Shown: piece by piece, positions 1-6,935 of the stretch
Layout: each line of letters begins with the position of its first letter
How positions within the stretch are numbered: the first letter of the stretch is position 1
Assembly: GCA_013140935.1 (NCBI GenBank)
Contig: JABFSD010001199.1
Span: 1 to 7,014 of the forward strand
DNA from: Acidobacteriota bacterium
GTDB lineage: Bacteria > Acidobacteriota > Blastocatellia > RBC074
Reading direction: 5' to 3'
DNA: 7,014 bases
Notes under the pieces: generated by a model
What the model saw: the letters and a program-made list of their open reading frames with translations, nothing else
Databases searched by the model: none
Told to the model about the DNA's origin: nothing
Made by a program: the position numbers and the translations under genes

Positions 1-916
1 GTGCGGTTTCCAAATCCAGAAACTCTCCCAGTTTTTCGTCCTCGAGAAATTGATAGTGAATCGCATCCCATTGACCGCTTGATACTACATATTCGTTGCC
101 TGCGCCTTGCGGATTTTTAGGACTCTTGGGTTTCAGCAAAGGTGCCATGTTGTTAATGAGGTTCTGGGAACTCCGCAAGAGTCCCTCGGCTGCTTGATAC
201 CCCTGAATTTCTCGTTTTAGACCTAATCTGGCGCGATCATCACGGCCATTCACTAATTTAAGTAGAAATTTACCGGTTGACCTTGTCCCTATTTTTGTAA
301 CGATGCGAAAGACGCTTGCGCCAGATTTTCCTTGTATGTGCGGTTTGGCAGTAAATTGCTCACACTCAATTAATTCTCCAATCACCTCTTCCAAGATTTC
401 CTGACCTTTGTCTAAGTTGCCAGTTGTGCCTAGCCTCAGAAGTTGCCGCCGTAAATCACGGTCATACGCCGAGTCCCAACTCAACTTAGGGCGGCGCGGT
501 TTGCGGCGCAAGCCGCATTGTTCCTCAAGGTCATGAGTCAATAGCGCGCGAATGTTTTCATTAGCAAGCAGAGCGGGCAACACTAAATCAATAGTTGTAG
601 CGACAGCGGCAGATAATTTCGGTTCGTAACCACGGCGGATGCGAACGAGATTAACACTCTGGCGTGCGTCAAGCGCCAATCTCAGTTGTTGGAAATGTCT
701 CGGCTGAATCAAACTTCTACCATTGATTTCAAACGGCAAATCGGCGGCAACAAACACTATTGCCCACTCATTTTGCGTTAGTGCTTCCCGCAACAGTTTG
801 TAGCTGGGTTTGCATTCAATCTCTAATGCAAACTCCTCCTTCAAGAAATTTTGCAGATCATTCACTCGCGCCGTATCGGCATCTCCAATGATCGCTCTTC
901 TGATTTCCTGCTCCAT
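1..916 (-). CDS. Degenerate receiver domain fused to a kinase/APH-fold phosphotransferase-like domain (partial, C-terminus outside window)
   Basis: The frame stays open from ATG at 916-914 to the window edge, giving 305 codons with no stop. The start is supported by a GGAGGGG Shine-Dalgarno and lies 4 bases after the stop of the preceding gene, so the two are probably translationally coupled. Residues about 5-118 look like a response-regulator receiver fold: a beta1-like stretch ending in G11-D12-A13-D14, then a hydrophobic strand leading to A58-D59-L60-P61 and a Gly66. The position expected to hold the conserved Lys reads L-V-L-P-A-L (111-116), so this is probably a pseudo-receiver. Residues about 190-305 resemble the N-lobe of protein-kinase/aminoglycoside-phosphotransferase-fold enzymes: a glycine-rich loop G196-K-S-G-A-S-V-F-R, a strand with Lys220 (FLLKLV) and a helix with Glu236 (LKREIQGYQAAEG) suited to the Lys-Glu pair. 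The catalytic loop would lie beyond position 1, so activity cannot be judged. Similar kinase-like domains occur in bacterial conflict and signalling operons (recalled, not checked). The substrate is unknown. Likely role: output component of the module. Confidence 0.8.
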   Translation of the reverse strand, partial: MEQEIRRAIIGDADTARVNDLQNFLKEEFALEIECKPSYKLLREALTQNEWAIVFVAADLPFEINGRSLIQPRHFQQLRLALDARQSVNLVRIRRGYEPKLSAAVATTIDLVLPALLANENIRALLTHDLEEQCGLRRKPRRPKLSWDSAYDRDLRRQLLRLGTTGNLDKGQEILEEVIGELIECEQFTAKPHIQGKSGASVFRIVTKIGTRSTGKFLLKLVNGRDDRARLGLKREIQGYQAAEGLLRSSQNLINNMAPLLKPKSPKNPQGAGNEYVVSSGQWDAIHYQFLEDEKLGEFLDLETA

Positions 917-920
917 AAAA

Positions 921-2198
921 CTATTCCCCTCCAATAGTTGATGAAGGTTGTTCACGCTCGGTTTGTGACCCAAGCGCCAAAGGCAGACGGTAAGTAATCA
1001 CATTACCTGCCGGGTACGGCTCAACTGTCAGTTTGCCGCCGCCCAGAAGCGCGATGTATTGCGCAACTGACAATCCCCAACTACGCTTGAACATAGAGTG
1101 GGTAACTAGCGTTTGCCCCTCATTGATAACGTCGGCATCTGCTTGTGCAATCGAAGGCAAGTTGTCGGCAAAACGAAGCAATGCTAACTCTCCACTTGCG
1201 GTAGCTGACATCTTGACATGATATTTGGGGCCGTAATCTGGCAATTCAGCCAGTCCACCTAGAATAACTTCTTGCAAGACACTCTGCACATCGGATAAGC
1301 GGTCTTGTTCGTAGGTAAAAACAGATAATAGGCGTAGATTTTCGGAGTCATAACTGAGTTGCATTTCTTTGACTGTAAGGCAAAAAGCCAAACTTTCCTC
1401 AATTTGTTTCATCAATTCTTCCAGGCTTGCCTCTTGTGGTGGCGAATCCTTTGTCGCTAAAGGAGATTGCAAGTGTGCCCAGTCCTGCCGTGCGTTCGCC
1501 ACCGCCGTTGTGTGTGCCTGTAATTGCCTCATCAGCGATTCTTGCGCGTCACTTTTGGCATCCAGTCCATAACGCTCTTTCGCATATGAAGCAATTTCAT
1601 CAGCAGTGCGGGTAACAGCGTTGCACATAGTAAAAAACACCGTATGAAAGCGATGAGCAATAGCTCTCTCCGCCCAGATAGACATCGCCGCAACACGCTC
1701 ATTTAGAATCCGATCACTCTCTTCGCTCACCAGGCGATAAATCTGAATTAGCACCTGTTTTTGTAATGCCTCTTTGTCAAAGGGCTTGGCAATAAAATCG
1801 AAAGAGCCAGCACGAAATGCTTCTTCGGTCATTTCTGAGTATTGAGAAACAACTATGACCTTACGCGCCGCTCCCTTTGCACGAGTTTCTTTAATAATGC
1901 TTAAGCCTTTGTTGGTTGTTTCCGACCTCCCACCTACCTCTAGAGGAAGACTGAGGTCGGTCAATAACAAGTCATAAGGTCGGCGTTCTGTCACAGCTTG
2001 TTCTAACAATCGCCTCGCGTCGTTGGAACAAGCGGCAGTATGAATCTCAAAGCCTTTGAGCTTGAGCATTTTGAATATTTCGTGAGCGTTACCTGGTTCT
2101 TCGACAATTTGCCTGAGGTATCGCTCCATCGCAGCTAATTGAAGAGGATGATCTTCAACCAGCAAACCGCGTAATGACTTTGAAGTTACTTTACTCAT
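921..2198 (-). CDS. Receiver domain fused to a degenerate histidine-kinase core (putative phosphotransfer protein)
   Basis: This is a 425-residue soluble protein with no membrane segment. Residue numbers count from the ATG at 2198-2196, chosen because GGAGG lies 5 bases upstream; a GTG at 2216 would place that Shine-Dalgarno inside the gene. Residues about 10-155 form a receiver domain with all key residues: E15-D16 acidic pair, phosphoacceptor D81 (LLLTDLSLP), S118 and K138 (IAKPF). It has longer loops than usual before beta2 and after D81. Residues about 160-300 are helical and contain A-H182-R-F-H185, resembling an H-box. Residues about 300-415 match a HATPase domain in overall pattern, ending in a G2-like S-W-G375-L376-S-V-A, then L-G-G-G and a final L-P-L strand. 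However, the N-box asparagines are replaced (G314, E318) and G1 reads D345-N-L-P-S instead of DxGxG. ATP binding is therefore doubtful. Inference: it receives phosphate from the large kinase and may pass it on like ChpT or Spo0B. A catalytically dead scaffold is the alternative. Confidence 0.85.
   Translation of the reverse strand: MSKVTSKSLRGLLVEDHPLQLAAMERYLRQIVEEPGNAHEIFKMLKLKGFEIHTAACSNDARRLLEQAVTERRPYDLLLTDLSLPLEVGGRSETTNKGLSIIKETRAKGAARKVIVVSQYSEMTEEAFRAGSFDFIAKPFDKEALQKQVLIQIYRLVSEESDRILNERVAAMSIWAERAIAHRFHTVFFTMCNAVTRTADEIASYAKERYGLDAKSDAQESLMRQLQAHTTAVANARQDWAHLQSPLATKDSPPQEASLEELMKQIEESLAFCLTVKEMQLSYDSENLRLLSVFTYEQDRLSDVQSVLQEVILGGLAELPDYGPKYHVKMSATASGELALLRFADNLPSIAQADADVINEGQTLVTHSMFKRSWGLSVAQYIALLGGGKLTVEPYPAGNVITYRLPLALGSQTEREQPSSTIGGE
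926..932 (-). promoter_or_regulatory. Ribosome binding site of the third module gene, inside the end of the upstream gene
   Basis: On the minus strand this reads GGAGGGG, about 9-11 bases before the ATG at 916-914. It overlaps the last codons of the receiver/kinase-like gene, which stops at 921. It fixes the start of the downstream gene and implies that ribosomes terminating on one gene are close enough to reinitiate on the next. Confidence 0.75.
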
Positions 2199-2203
2199 TA
2201 CTA

Positions 2204-2208
2204 CCTCC
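2204..2208 (-). promoter_or_regulatory. Ribosome binding site that sets the start of the receiver/kinase-like gene
   Basis: The minus strand reads GGAGG, then TAGTA, then ATG at 2198-2196. This consensus site at ideal spacing argues for the 425-residue product. It lies in the 82-base gap after the large kinase gene (stop at 2283-2281). That gap is A/T-rich and contains no strong hairpin followed by a T tract, so read-through from the kinase gene is expected. Confidence 0.8.
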
Positions 2209-2280
2209 GTAACCACTAACTCTCAATTTTGCTAATGTTTCAAGCCCAAGCTTTATAAAGTGATTTAATAACTCCGAGCT

Positions 2281-5200
2281 TTAGGGTGAGCCAAGCAACG
2301 TGATAACCACTGTCGTACCGATGTATAACTCGCTATCAATAGAAAGCTGTCCACCCTGATAAGCGATCAAATGCCGAGTGGTGGACAGTCCCATTCCACT
2401 GCCTTCTCCAATAGCGCGAGCCACATCTAGTTCCTCTGGCGTCATCCCTTTTCCCGTATCTTTGAAAACGACTTGCACGGTTTGACCGTCGGCACTTGGC
2501 TCGGCGCTGATGGTTAGCACGCCATCTTTATCCATGTGTTTCAAGGCGTTATGAATCACATTATGGAAGGCAAAAGAAAGCAAATCGTAATCGCCCAAAA
2601 CCCGCAACTTTTCATCAACACTAACTCGCCATTCACATCGTTCCCTCGCAGGCTTTTGTTCTTCCAGCAATAACAAGTCGTCAACGAGACTTTTTAGATG
2701 GCACGGGCGAGGAGTGAAGTCTTTAATGAATCGGGCGAGATCAAGTGCTTTGGTCAACTTCTTGATCGCTTTGTTGTCTGTCAAGTGGTGCAAATACTCA
2801 AAATGGTGTCGAAGCTCCAAGGCTGGCCCCAACCCTTGTCTATCTAAAATGGTAAGGATCGAGTTGAAGCTTTCCCCCCACAGGTTAATTTCTGCAAGTG
2901 TGTTTTTGAATAAATGTGCTGAATGTGAGGCTACAATACCGACAAATTGTAGGGCTGCGAGCCGCGATTCTACTACAGCTTTTTCTTTTCGTTGCTGTAG
3001 TAGTTCTTTTTGTTGCGTATAGATCATTGCAATCTTGCCTGCCAACTTACGTAATATTTCTTCATTATGCCGAATTTCCAATGCCGCGTGCGTGCGTTCA
3101 ATCCGCCAGTGCAAATCCAGCACACCTATCAATTCTTTTTCGCCCAACAAAGGCAGTCCGATTCGTCGAATCACACCTTCAGTTTTGGCAATACGTGGAT
3201 CAAGCCAGCCTTCCGGTTCAATCGTATGACGCTCGACTTCAATGTCTTTGTTCTGCGCTGTCCCTCGAACAAATGCGTCCGGTATTTCCACTGCTTGAAC
3301 TGGCACTCCTTCAGCACGCGCACCGTACTCATGTCTTAATTCATTGGCTGCCCCATCGGAAGGGATTAAATACATATCTACTTTTTGCGCGTGAAATGAC
3401 TTCAACAACTGTTGGCAAAGTCGTTGTTCAATCGGTTCGGTTGGGTTGTCTGTTTCGAGCGCCGTGCGTACTTCTTCGTGCCGTTGCAACTCTTCTGCAA
3501 GCCAGTTCATTTCCAGGTTATGCAACAGCATGCTGACGATGGCTGACCAACTGGCAGCCGCTTCCCGCAGCCGTTGGGGGTTGGTTGTCGCAAAGCCACT
3601 GCCCTCTTCCGGCTTGTTATTCGTCGTTCGTCGGTAAAGCGCCAATATCCCCAGTGGCTCGTGATTAGGCGAAGTCAACGGCAAGGCAATAGCTTCTATT
3701 TTCAGAGCCGTAAGTGGCTGATTGAACATTTGCTCCACGTATTCCCGGTCAGGTTGTAAAAATAGCTTGCCGCTCTGTTTATGCCATAGCAGGTCAGGCA
3801 CATATTGAGGCTCTGGCAGACCGCTTTCCCAAAGATTGCCTTTGCTATAACGCGCAGCATCTATCCAGTTTTCCGAGTCTCGCCAGCCGGATGCCGCCCT
3901 CAAAATGAATTTGTCGGCTTCCGCATCCCAGAGGTAAAGCGACGCAACATCCGCTTGTACCTGTGTACAAAAACTTTCGACGGTGTTCTGGAGCGTAGCA
4001 ATGGGCTGTGCGAGGCCGGCTTTCCTTACAAATTCATCCAGCACACGGGACAGAATCTGGCGCTCGCGTTCAGCAAAATGATCAAGCAAATAACTGATGC
4101 GTTGCGCCAGTGCATGCATGGCGCGTACGCGCGGTCGGGTGAAAAACCAAGTTCCTTGCGCAATCAAACTGACAGTGCCAATGGCTTCCCCCGCCCGATT
4201 GCGCATCGGTACGTTGGCATGCGCTTTCATTTTGTCTAAAGCAGCCTTGAGGGACGGACTGCCGCCGTGTTGTTTCAGCATGTCCTGATGCCACGGATTG
4301 GCTGCTGAATCATTAACCACGACCACCACATCGTTGTCTTTATCTTCGTTCTGACGCGCAGCTTCATACGCTTCCACGGTAAGAGATTTTTCCGCACTAC
4401 GGGAAAAACGGCGGATTCCTTTGAACGCGTCGTAATAAGCGCCTGTTCCTGCCTCCATCTCTAAGGCTTGTTGCTGTTGATTGAAGAGACGCATGTGCGC
4501 CATCTCAACATGGAATAACGTAGCGGCTTTCTTCAGAAAGCTGTGTAGCGCCCTTTCACGGTCAGTAATGTGCAAGCTCTCTTTCAGAATGTCATCCAGC
4601 CCTTTGATAAGGTCTGTTTCCTGACGGTTGAAGACACGTAACAATGTTGCCTGCACTACCGCACCCAACGAGTGAAGTATCTGCTTTTCTGCATCGTACA
4701 AACGAAACTCTTTTGGGTTATCTGGAAGACTTCGGCGGCGTAAATCACCCAAGTCAAACTGCAACACCGCAAGCAAAGCATTATTACGGTCAAAGAGCGG
4801 GAAAATGTACTGGCTAATGATCCCGGATTTTTTAACGGCCTCGGGATCACAGCATGCATCTTCTTCCCGGGAATCAGGAATAAATTTCCCTTCACCTGAT
4901 TTAGCGACTACCGCAAGAATATCGTTGTCTTTCAACGAGCGTTTGGTTTCTTCTCGAACACTCTGATAACGTTTTCCTTCAGAACCGGCTTTCAATGCCA
5001 CCAGCCAATTACCGCCCTTATTCGCCATAGCCAAAGAGAGCATTGCGCCCGGGAAGCCCGTTTCCGTGATGATTTGCATACAGGCAGTCAAGGCCTCATC
5101 CAGATCAGTCGTCGTCGTCAACACCTGTGCGTGCCCGGCAATGGCTTTGAACCCTGTGTGCGCCGGTGTGCGTTCGCGTATTTCGTCGCTGAGGCAGAGG

Positions 5201-6465
5201 GTGGCGACGCTCCAATTGCCGAAGAGAAAACGCCCTGATTCGTCCCCACCGAATTCCCCTGCGAAAAAACCTCCCACGTAAGGTGTCGGTGCGGTTTCGT
5301 GATCAGAAAGATATTCCGGGCGCATTGCCGTTTCCGCTGCGGTAGCGAGCGCAGGAAAATCCAACCCGATGTCTATACGAGAAACGCAATGAATCGCCAA
5401 GCAACCAGCCGGTTTTTCCAAATTCCAGCGCTCCAGCGAACGCGTGAACAGTTCCTGTGTTTCGCTCTGTAAAAGTTGCAAGTCTTTGGGGGTGAGACGG
5501 CATAGCAAAGTTTTATCCGTGATGCCTCGTGTCAGCTTGACGGACTCTCCATCATCCGCGATTTCAGCCACGGTGATAAACGGATTTTTGTTGAGTGATA
5601 ATTCGCCCAACAATGCTTTACCGCCTGGTGGTTTTAGTTCCAACACTTCGACTGGGGTTCCTGCTTGATCGAACTTGCACACGATGCGTCCATCGGCGTC
5701 AAGTTTCGTTGCCCGTAAAGCGTTTGGGTTGTCGGGTGATTCCTGCACTCCGTGGCCGAAGCTGCAACCGAAGGGCGCACCCGTGGAAAGGCGAGCCGCC
5801 ACCAAGGCATCTTGGCAAACTTCCTTGCCTACGTATTGAAAGCCGGGTCGGGTTGACACCCCACCTACGAGCGCGATGCGATTGTGTTGCAGTAGCGTGT
5901 GTAACTTTGGTGCGAGGTAAGGGATATGTGCGTCGTCGCGGCCAATGTTAGGCATGAAGCTCAACAACAAACGTTCGGTCAAAGGTTTTTGCAAGTTGCT
6001 TTGCACGCTATTCGTACCGAGGTTCAAATTCCGTAAGAGTTGACCTACTGCCGTTTCCGTTTCGGTAAGCACGTCAGGGCAAACATCCACCTCGGCGTCG
6101 AGTACCCGTGAAGCCAGACAAATCAGCAACGCGCCTTTATCGTGAGCTTGTCGCTCAAAAAAAACGGCTTCGGCTGAACTCCCAAGCAAAGGAGTGACTA
6201 GCGGCTCGTCTTTTACGTCGCCAAAAACTTCCTGCTTGTATGCGGTGAAACGCTCTTCAATCGCGGACAACATTCCGCTGAGCGCAGCCTTGTCGTGATA
6301 AGCAGGAGAAGTCAGCAAGATGAGCAAGCGAGGGGGAAACTGCTCAGGATTTTTTGTTTCGCGAAGCTGGGTTATGCACTTATTCGCCAATGCGGTTCCG
6401 TCCGCAGTTGCTGACTGGCCCGGCTCGTGAACTCCCCCATAGACAAATGCCAAGTAATTAAACAT
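2281..6465 (-). CDS. FIST-multiGAF soluble sensor histidine kinase
   Basis: This 1394-residue protein shows no transmembrane helix or signal peptide, so it should sense cytoplasmic signals. Domains in order: FIST-N about 45-280 (LLILLTSPAYHDKAALSG, L-L-G-S-S at 94-97, V-G-G-V-S at 200-204, FGHGVQES); FIST-C about 290-428 (C360-V-S-R, G398-G-F-F-A-G-E-F-G-G); GAF-like units about 438-610, 632-800, 805-985 and 1010-1150; a charged coiled-coil linker 1147-1175; a DHp-like segment about 1168-1250; HATPase about 1285-1394. The HATPase is intact: N-box H1301-N1302 and N1306, G1 D1336-T-G1338-K-G1340, G2 G1355-S-G1357-M-G1359-L. The best phosphoacceptor is H1184 in S-A-H-L-F-K-N-T-L; the usual acidic residue after His is Leu and the NP pair is NT. 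FIST domains are proposed ligand sensors and GAF domains bind small molecules; the ligands here are unknown. The ATG at 6465 follows AAGG at 7 bases, and an in-frame TGA at 6501-6499 with no start codon between excludes an upstream start. It is the first gene of the module; its partner is the downstream receiver protein. Confidence 0.93.
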   Translation of the reverse strand: MFNYLAFVYGGVHEPGQSATADGTALANKCITQLRETKNPEQFPPRLLILLTSPAYHDKAALSGMLSAIEERFTAYKQEVFGDVKDEPLVTPLLGSSAEAVFFERQAHDKGALLICLASRVLDAEVDVCPDVLTETETAVGQLLRNLNLGTNSVQSNLQKPLTERLLLSFMPNIGRDDAHIPYLAPKLHTLLQHNRIALVGGVSTRPGFQYVGKEVCQDALVAARLSTGAPFGCSFGHGVQESPDNPNALRATKLDADGRIVCKFDQAGTPVEVLELKPPGGKALLGELSLNKNPFITVAEIADDGESVKLTRGITDKTLLCRLTPKDLQLLQSETQELFTRSLERWNLEKPAGCLAIHCVSRIDIGLDFPALATAAETAMRPEYLSDHETAPTPYVGGFFAGEFGGDESGRFLFGNWSVATLCLSDEIRERTPAHTGFKAIAGHAQVLTTTTDLDEALTACMQIITETGFPGAMLSLAMANKGGNWLVALKAGSEGKRYQSVREETKRSLKDNDILAVVAKSGEGKFIPDSREEDACCDPEAVKKSGIISQYIFPLFDRNNALLAVLQFDLGDLRRRSLPDNPKEFRLYDAEKQILHSLGAVVQATLLRVFNRQETDLIKGLDDILKESLHITDRERALHSFLKKAATLFHVEMAHMRLFNQQQQALEMEAGTGAYYDAFKGIRRFSRSAEKSLTVEAYEAARQNEDKDNDVVVVVNDSAANPWHQDMLKQHGGSPSLKAALDKMKAHANVPMRNRAGEAIGTVSLIAQGTWFFTRPRVRAMHALAQRISYLLDHFAERERQILSRVLDEFVRKAGLAQPIATLQNTVESFCTQVQADVASLYLWDAEADKFILRAASGWRDSENWIDAARYSKGNLWESGLPEPQYVPDLLWHKQSGKLFLQPDREYVEQMFNQPLTALKIEAIALPLTSPNHEPLGILALYRRTTNNKPEEGSGFATTNPQRLREAAASWSAIVSMLLHNLEMNWLAEELQRHEEVRTALETDNPTEPIEQRLCQQLLKSFHAQKVDMYLIPSDGAANELRHEYGARAEGVPVQAVEIPDAFVRGTAQNKDIEVERHTIEPEGWLDPRIAKTEGVIRRIGLPLLGEKELIGVLDLHWRIERTHAALEIRHNEEILRKLAGKIAMIYTQQKELLQQRKEKAVVESRLAALQFVGIVASHSAHLFKNTLAEINLWGESFNSILTILDRQGLGPALELRHHFEYLHHLTDNKAIKKLTKALDLARFIKDFTPRPCHLKSLVDDLLLLEEQKPARERCEWRVSVDEKLRVLGDYDLLSFAFHNVIHNALKHMDKDGVLTISAEPSADGQTVQVVFKDTGKGMTPEELDVARAIGEGSGMGLSTTRHLIAYQGGQLSIDSELYIGTTVVITLLGSP

Positions 6466-6476
6466 ACGTTCGCCTT

Positions 6477-6490
6477 GCGTAGCTGGTTGT
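6477..6490. repeat. Direct repeat copy 1, just upstream of the kinase start codon
   Basis: The plus strand reads gcgtagctggttgt, matching 13 of 14 bases with a second copy at 6681-6694, 204 bases away in the same orientation. This copy ends 12 bases before the kinase ATG and abuts its weak AAGG Shine-Dalgarno. It could be a binding site for a regulator acting on the kinase gene, or chance. Confidence 0.4.
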
Positions 6491-6662
6491 ATTTCGGATC
6501 AAAGAGGGCTTGCCAAATCCTTCCGGCTCACCTGCTGCGGCTTGTTACCTATATCGTGGTGCTTAGAGGTAATGGCCGTCTTATAGAGGCTCTGGCAGCC
6601 GGGATAGTATTGGAAAGCGAAAGAAATAGGCAATGGCAACTCGCTAGTTTTCAATATTTTAT

Positions 6663-6682
6663 GCAAAGAGTTTCTCTTATGC
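6663..6682. repeat. Small inverted repeat upstream of the kinase module
   Basis: The arms gcaaagag and ctcttatgc pair over 8 bases with a single bulged A (6679), around a ttt centre at 6671-6673. It abuts the second direct-repeat copy (6681-6694). Its position, about 200 bases upstream of the kinase gene, would suit an operator. It lacks the G/C richness and T tract of a terminator. Confidence 0.35.
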
Positions 6683-6694
6683 TTAGCTGGTTGT
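6681..6694. repeat. Direct repeat copy 2
   Basis: The plus strand reads gcttagctggttgt, identical to copy 1 at 6477-6490 except for one base at position 3. It overlaps the right arm of the inverted repeat at 6663-6682 and lies about 33 bases left of the -35 box of the rightward promoter, so a factor bound here could affect both divergent transcripts. Confidence 0.4.
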
Positions 6695-6726
6695 GGAGCA
6701 CTTATGTGACGCGGTGATGCCACCTC

Positions 6727-6755
6727 TTGACACTCAATGACAACCTTCTTATGCT
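6727..6755 (+). promoter_or_regulatory. Sigma70-type promoter facing right
   Basis: There is a perfect -35 box TTGACA at 6727-6732, a spacer of exactly 17 bases, and a -10 box TATGCT at 6750-6755 (4 of 6 to consensus, including the conserved T1, A2 and T6). Transcription would start near 6761-6763. The nearest rightward gene starts at 6949, giving a leader of about 185 bases. Confidence 0.6.
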
Positions 6756-6810
6756 CCGACTCGCCTGAGCGAAGGACAGCCGTTAGTCATTGCCCGGCGG
6801 TCAGGTAGCA

Positions 6811-6836
6811 GCGCTGTTGAACGCCTTACTCAGCGC
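6811..6836 (+). other. Leader hairpin candidate
   Basis: GCGCTG (6811-6816) and CAGCGC (6831-6836) are perfect complements separated by 14 bases, in the predicted leader of the rightward transcript. A smaller stem, TCGC-CTGA-GCGA (6761-6772), sits at the predicted 5' end. Neither is followed by a T tract, so they are not intrinsic terminators. They may be simple leader structure. Confidence 0.3.
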
Positions 6837-6935
6837 CCATTACTAGCAAGCTCCGTTCGACAGCTAAACCCAAAATCAGCCGATCACACGCCTGTCTAAT
6901 CAGCAGACGCGCGGTCAGCCATAACACACACACCC

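Noticed and set aside
2199..2280. Possible terminator or internal promoter between the kinase and receiver genes
   Set aside because: Only a 4-base stem (AAGC/GCTT) without a T tract, and no good -35/-10 pair. It reads as an ordinary within-operon gap.
2916..3536. 206-residue plus-strand open frame opposite the kinase gene
   Set aside because: It lies wholly antisense to the well-supported kinase. Its product has no recognisable domain and it has no convincing start signal.
5303..5951. Several 60-120 residue open frames on both strands opposite or within the FIST region
   Set aside because: Shadow frames of the kinase coding sequence without start signals or domain features.
6541..6600. Minus-strand TATAAG as -10 box for the kinase operon
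   Set aside because: No acceptable -35 sequence at 16-18 bases, so not called as a promoter.
6427..6717. 96-residue plus-strand open frame overlapping the kinase start and the intergenic region
   Set aside because: No Shine-Dalgarno, no recognisable features, and it overlaps the start of the kinase gene in antisense.
6499..6723. 74-residue minus-strand open frame upstream of the kinase, in its reading direction
   Set aside because: It would start with GTG without a properly spaced Shine-Dalgarno. The composition is unremarkable and it covers the region expected to hold the kinase promoter.
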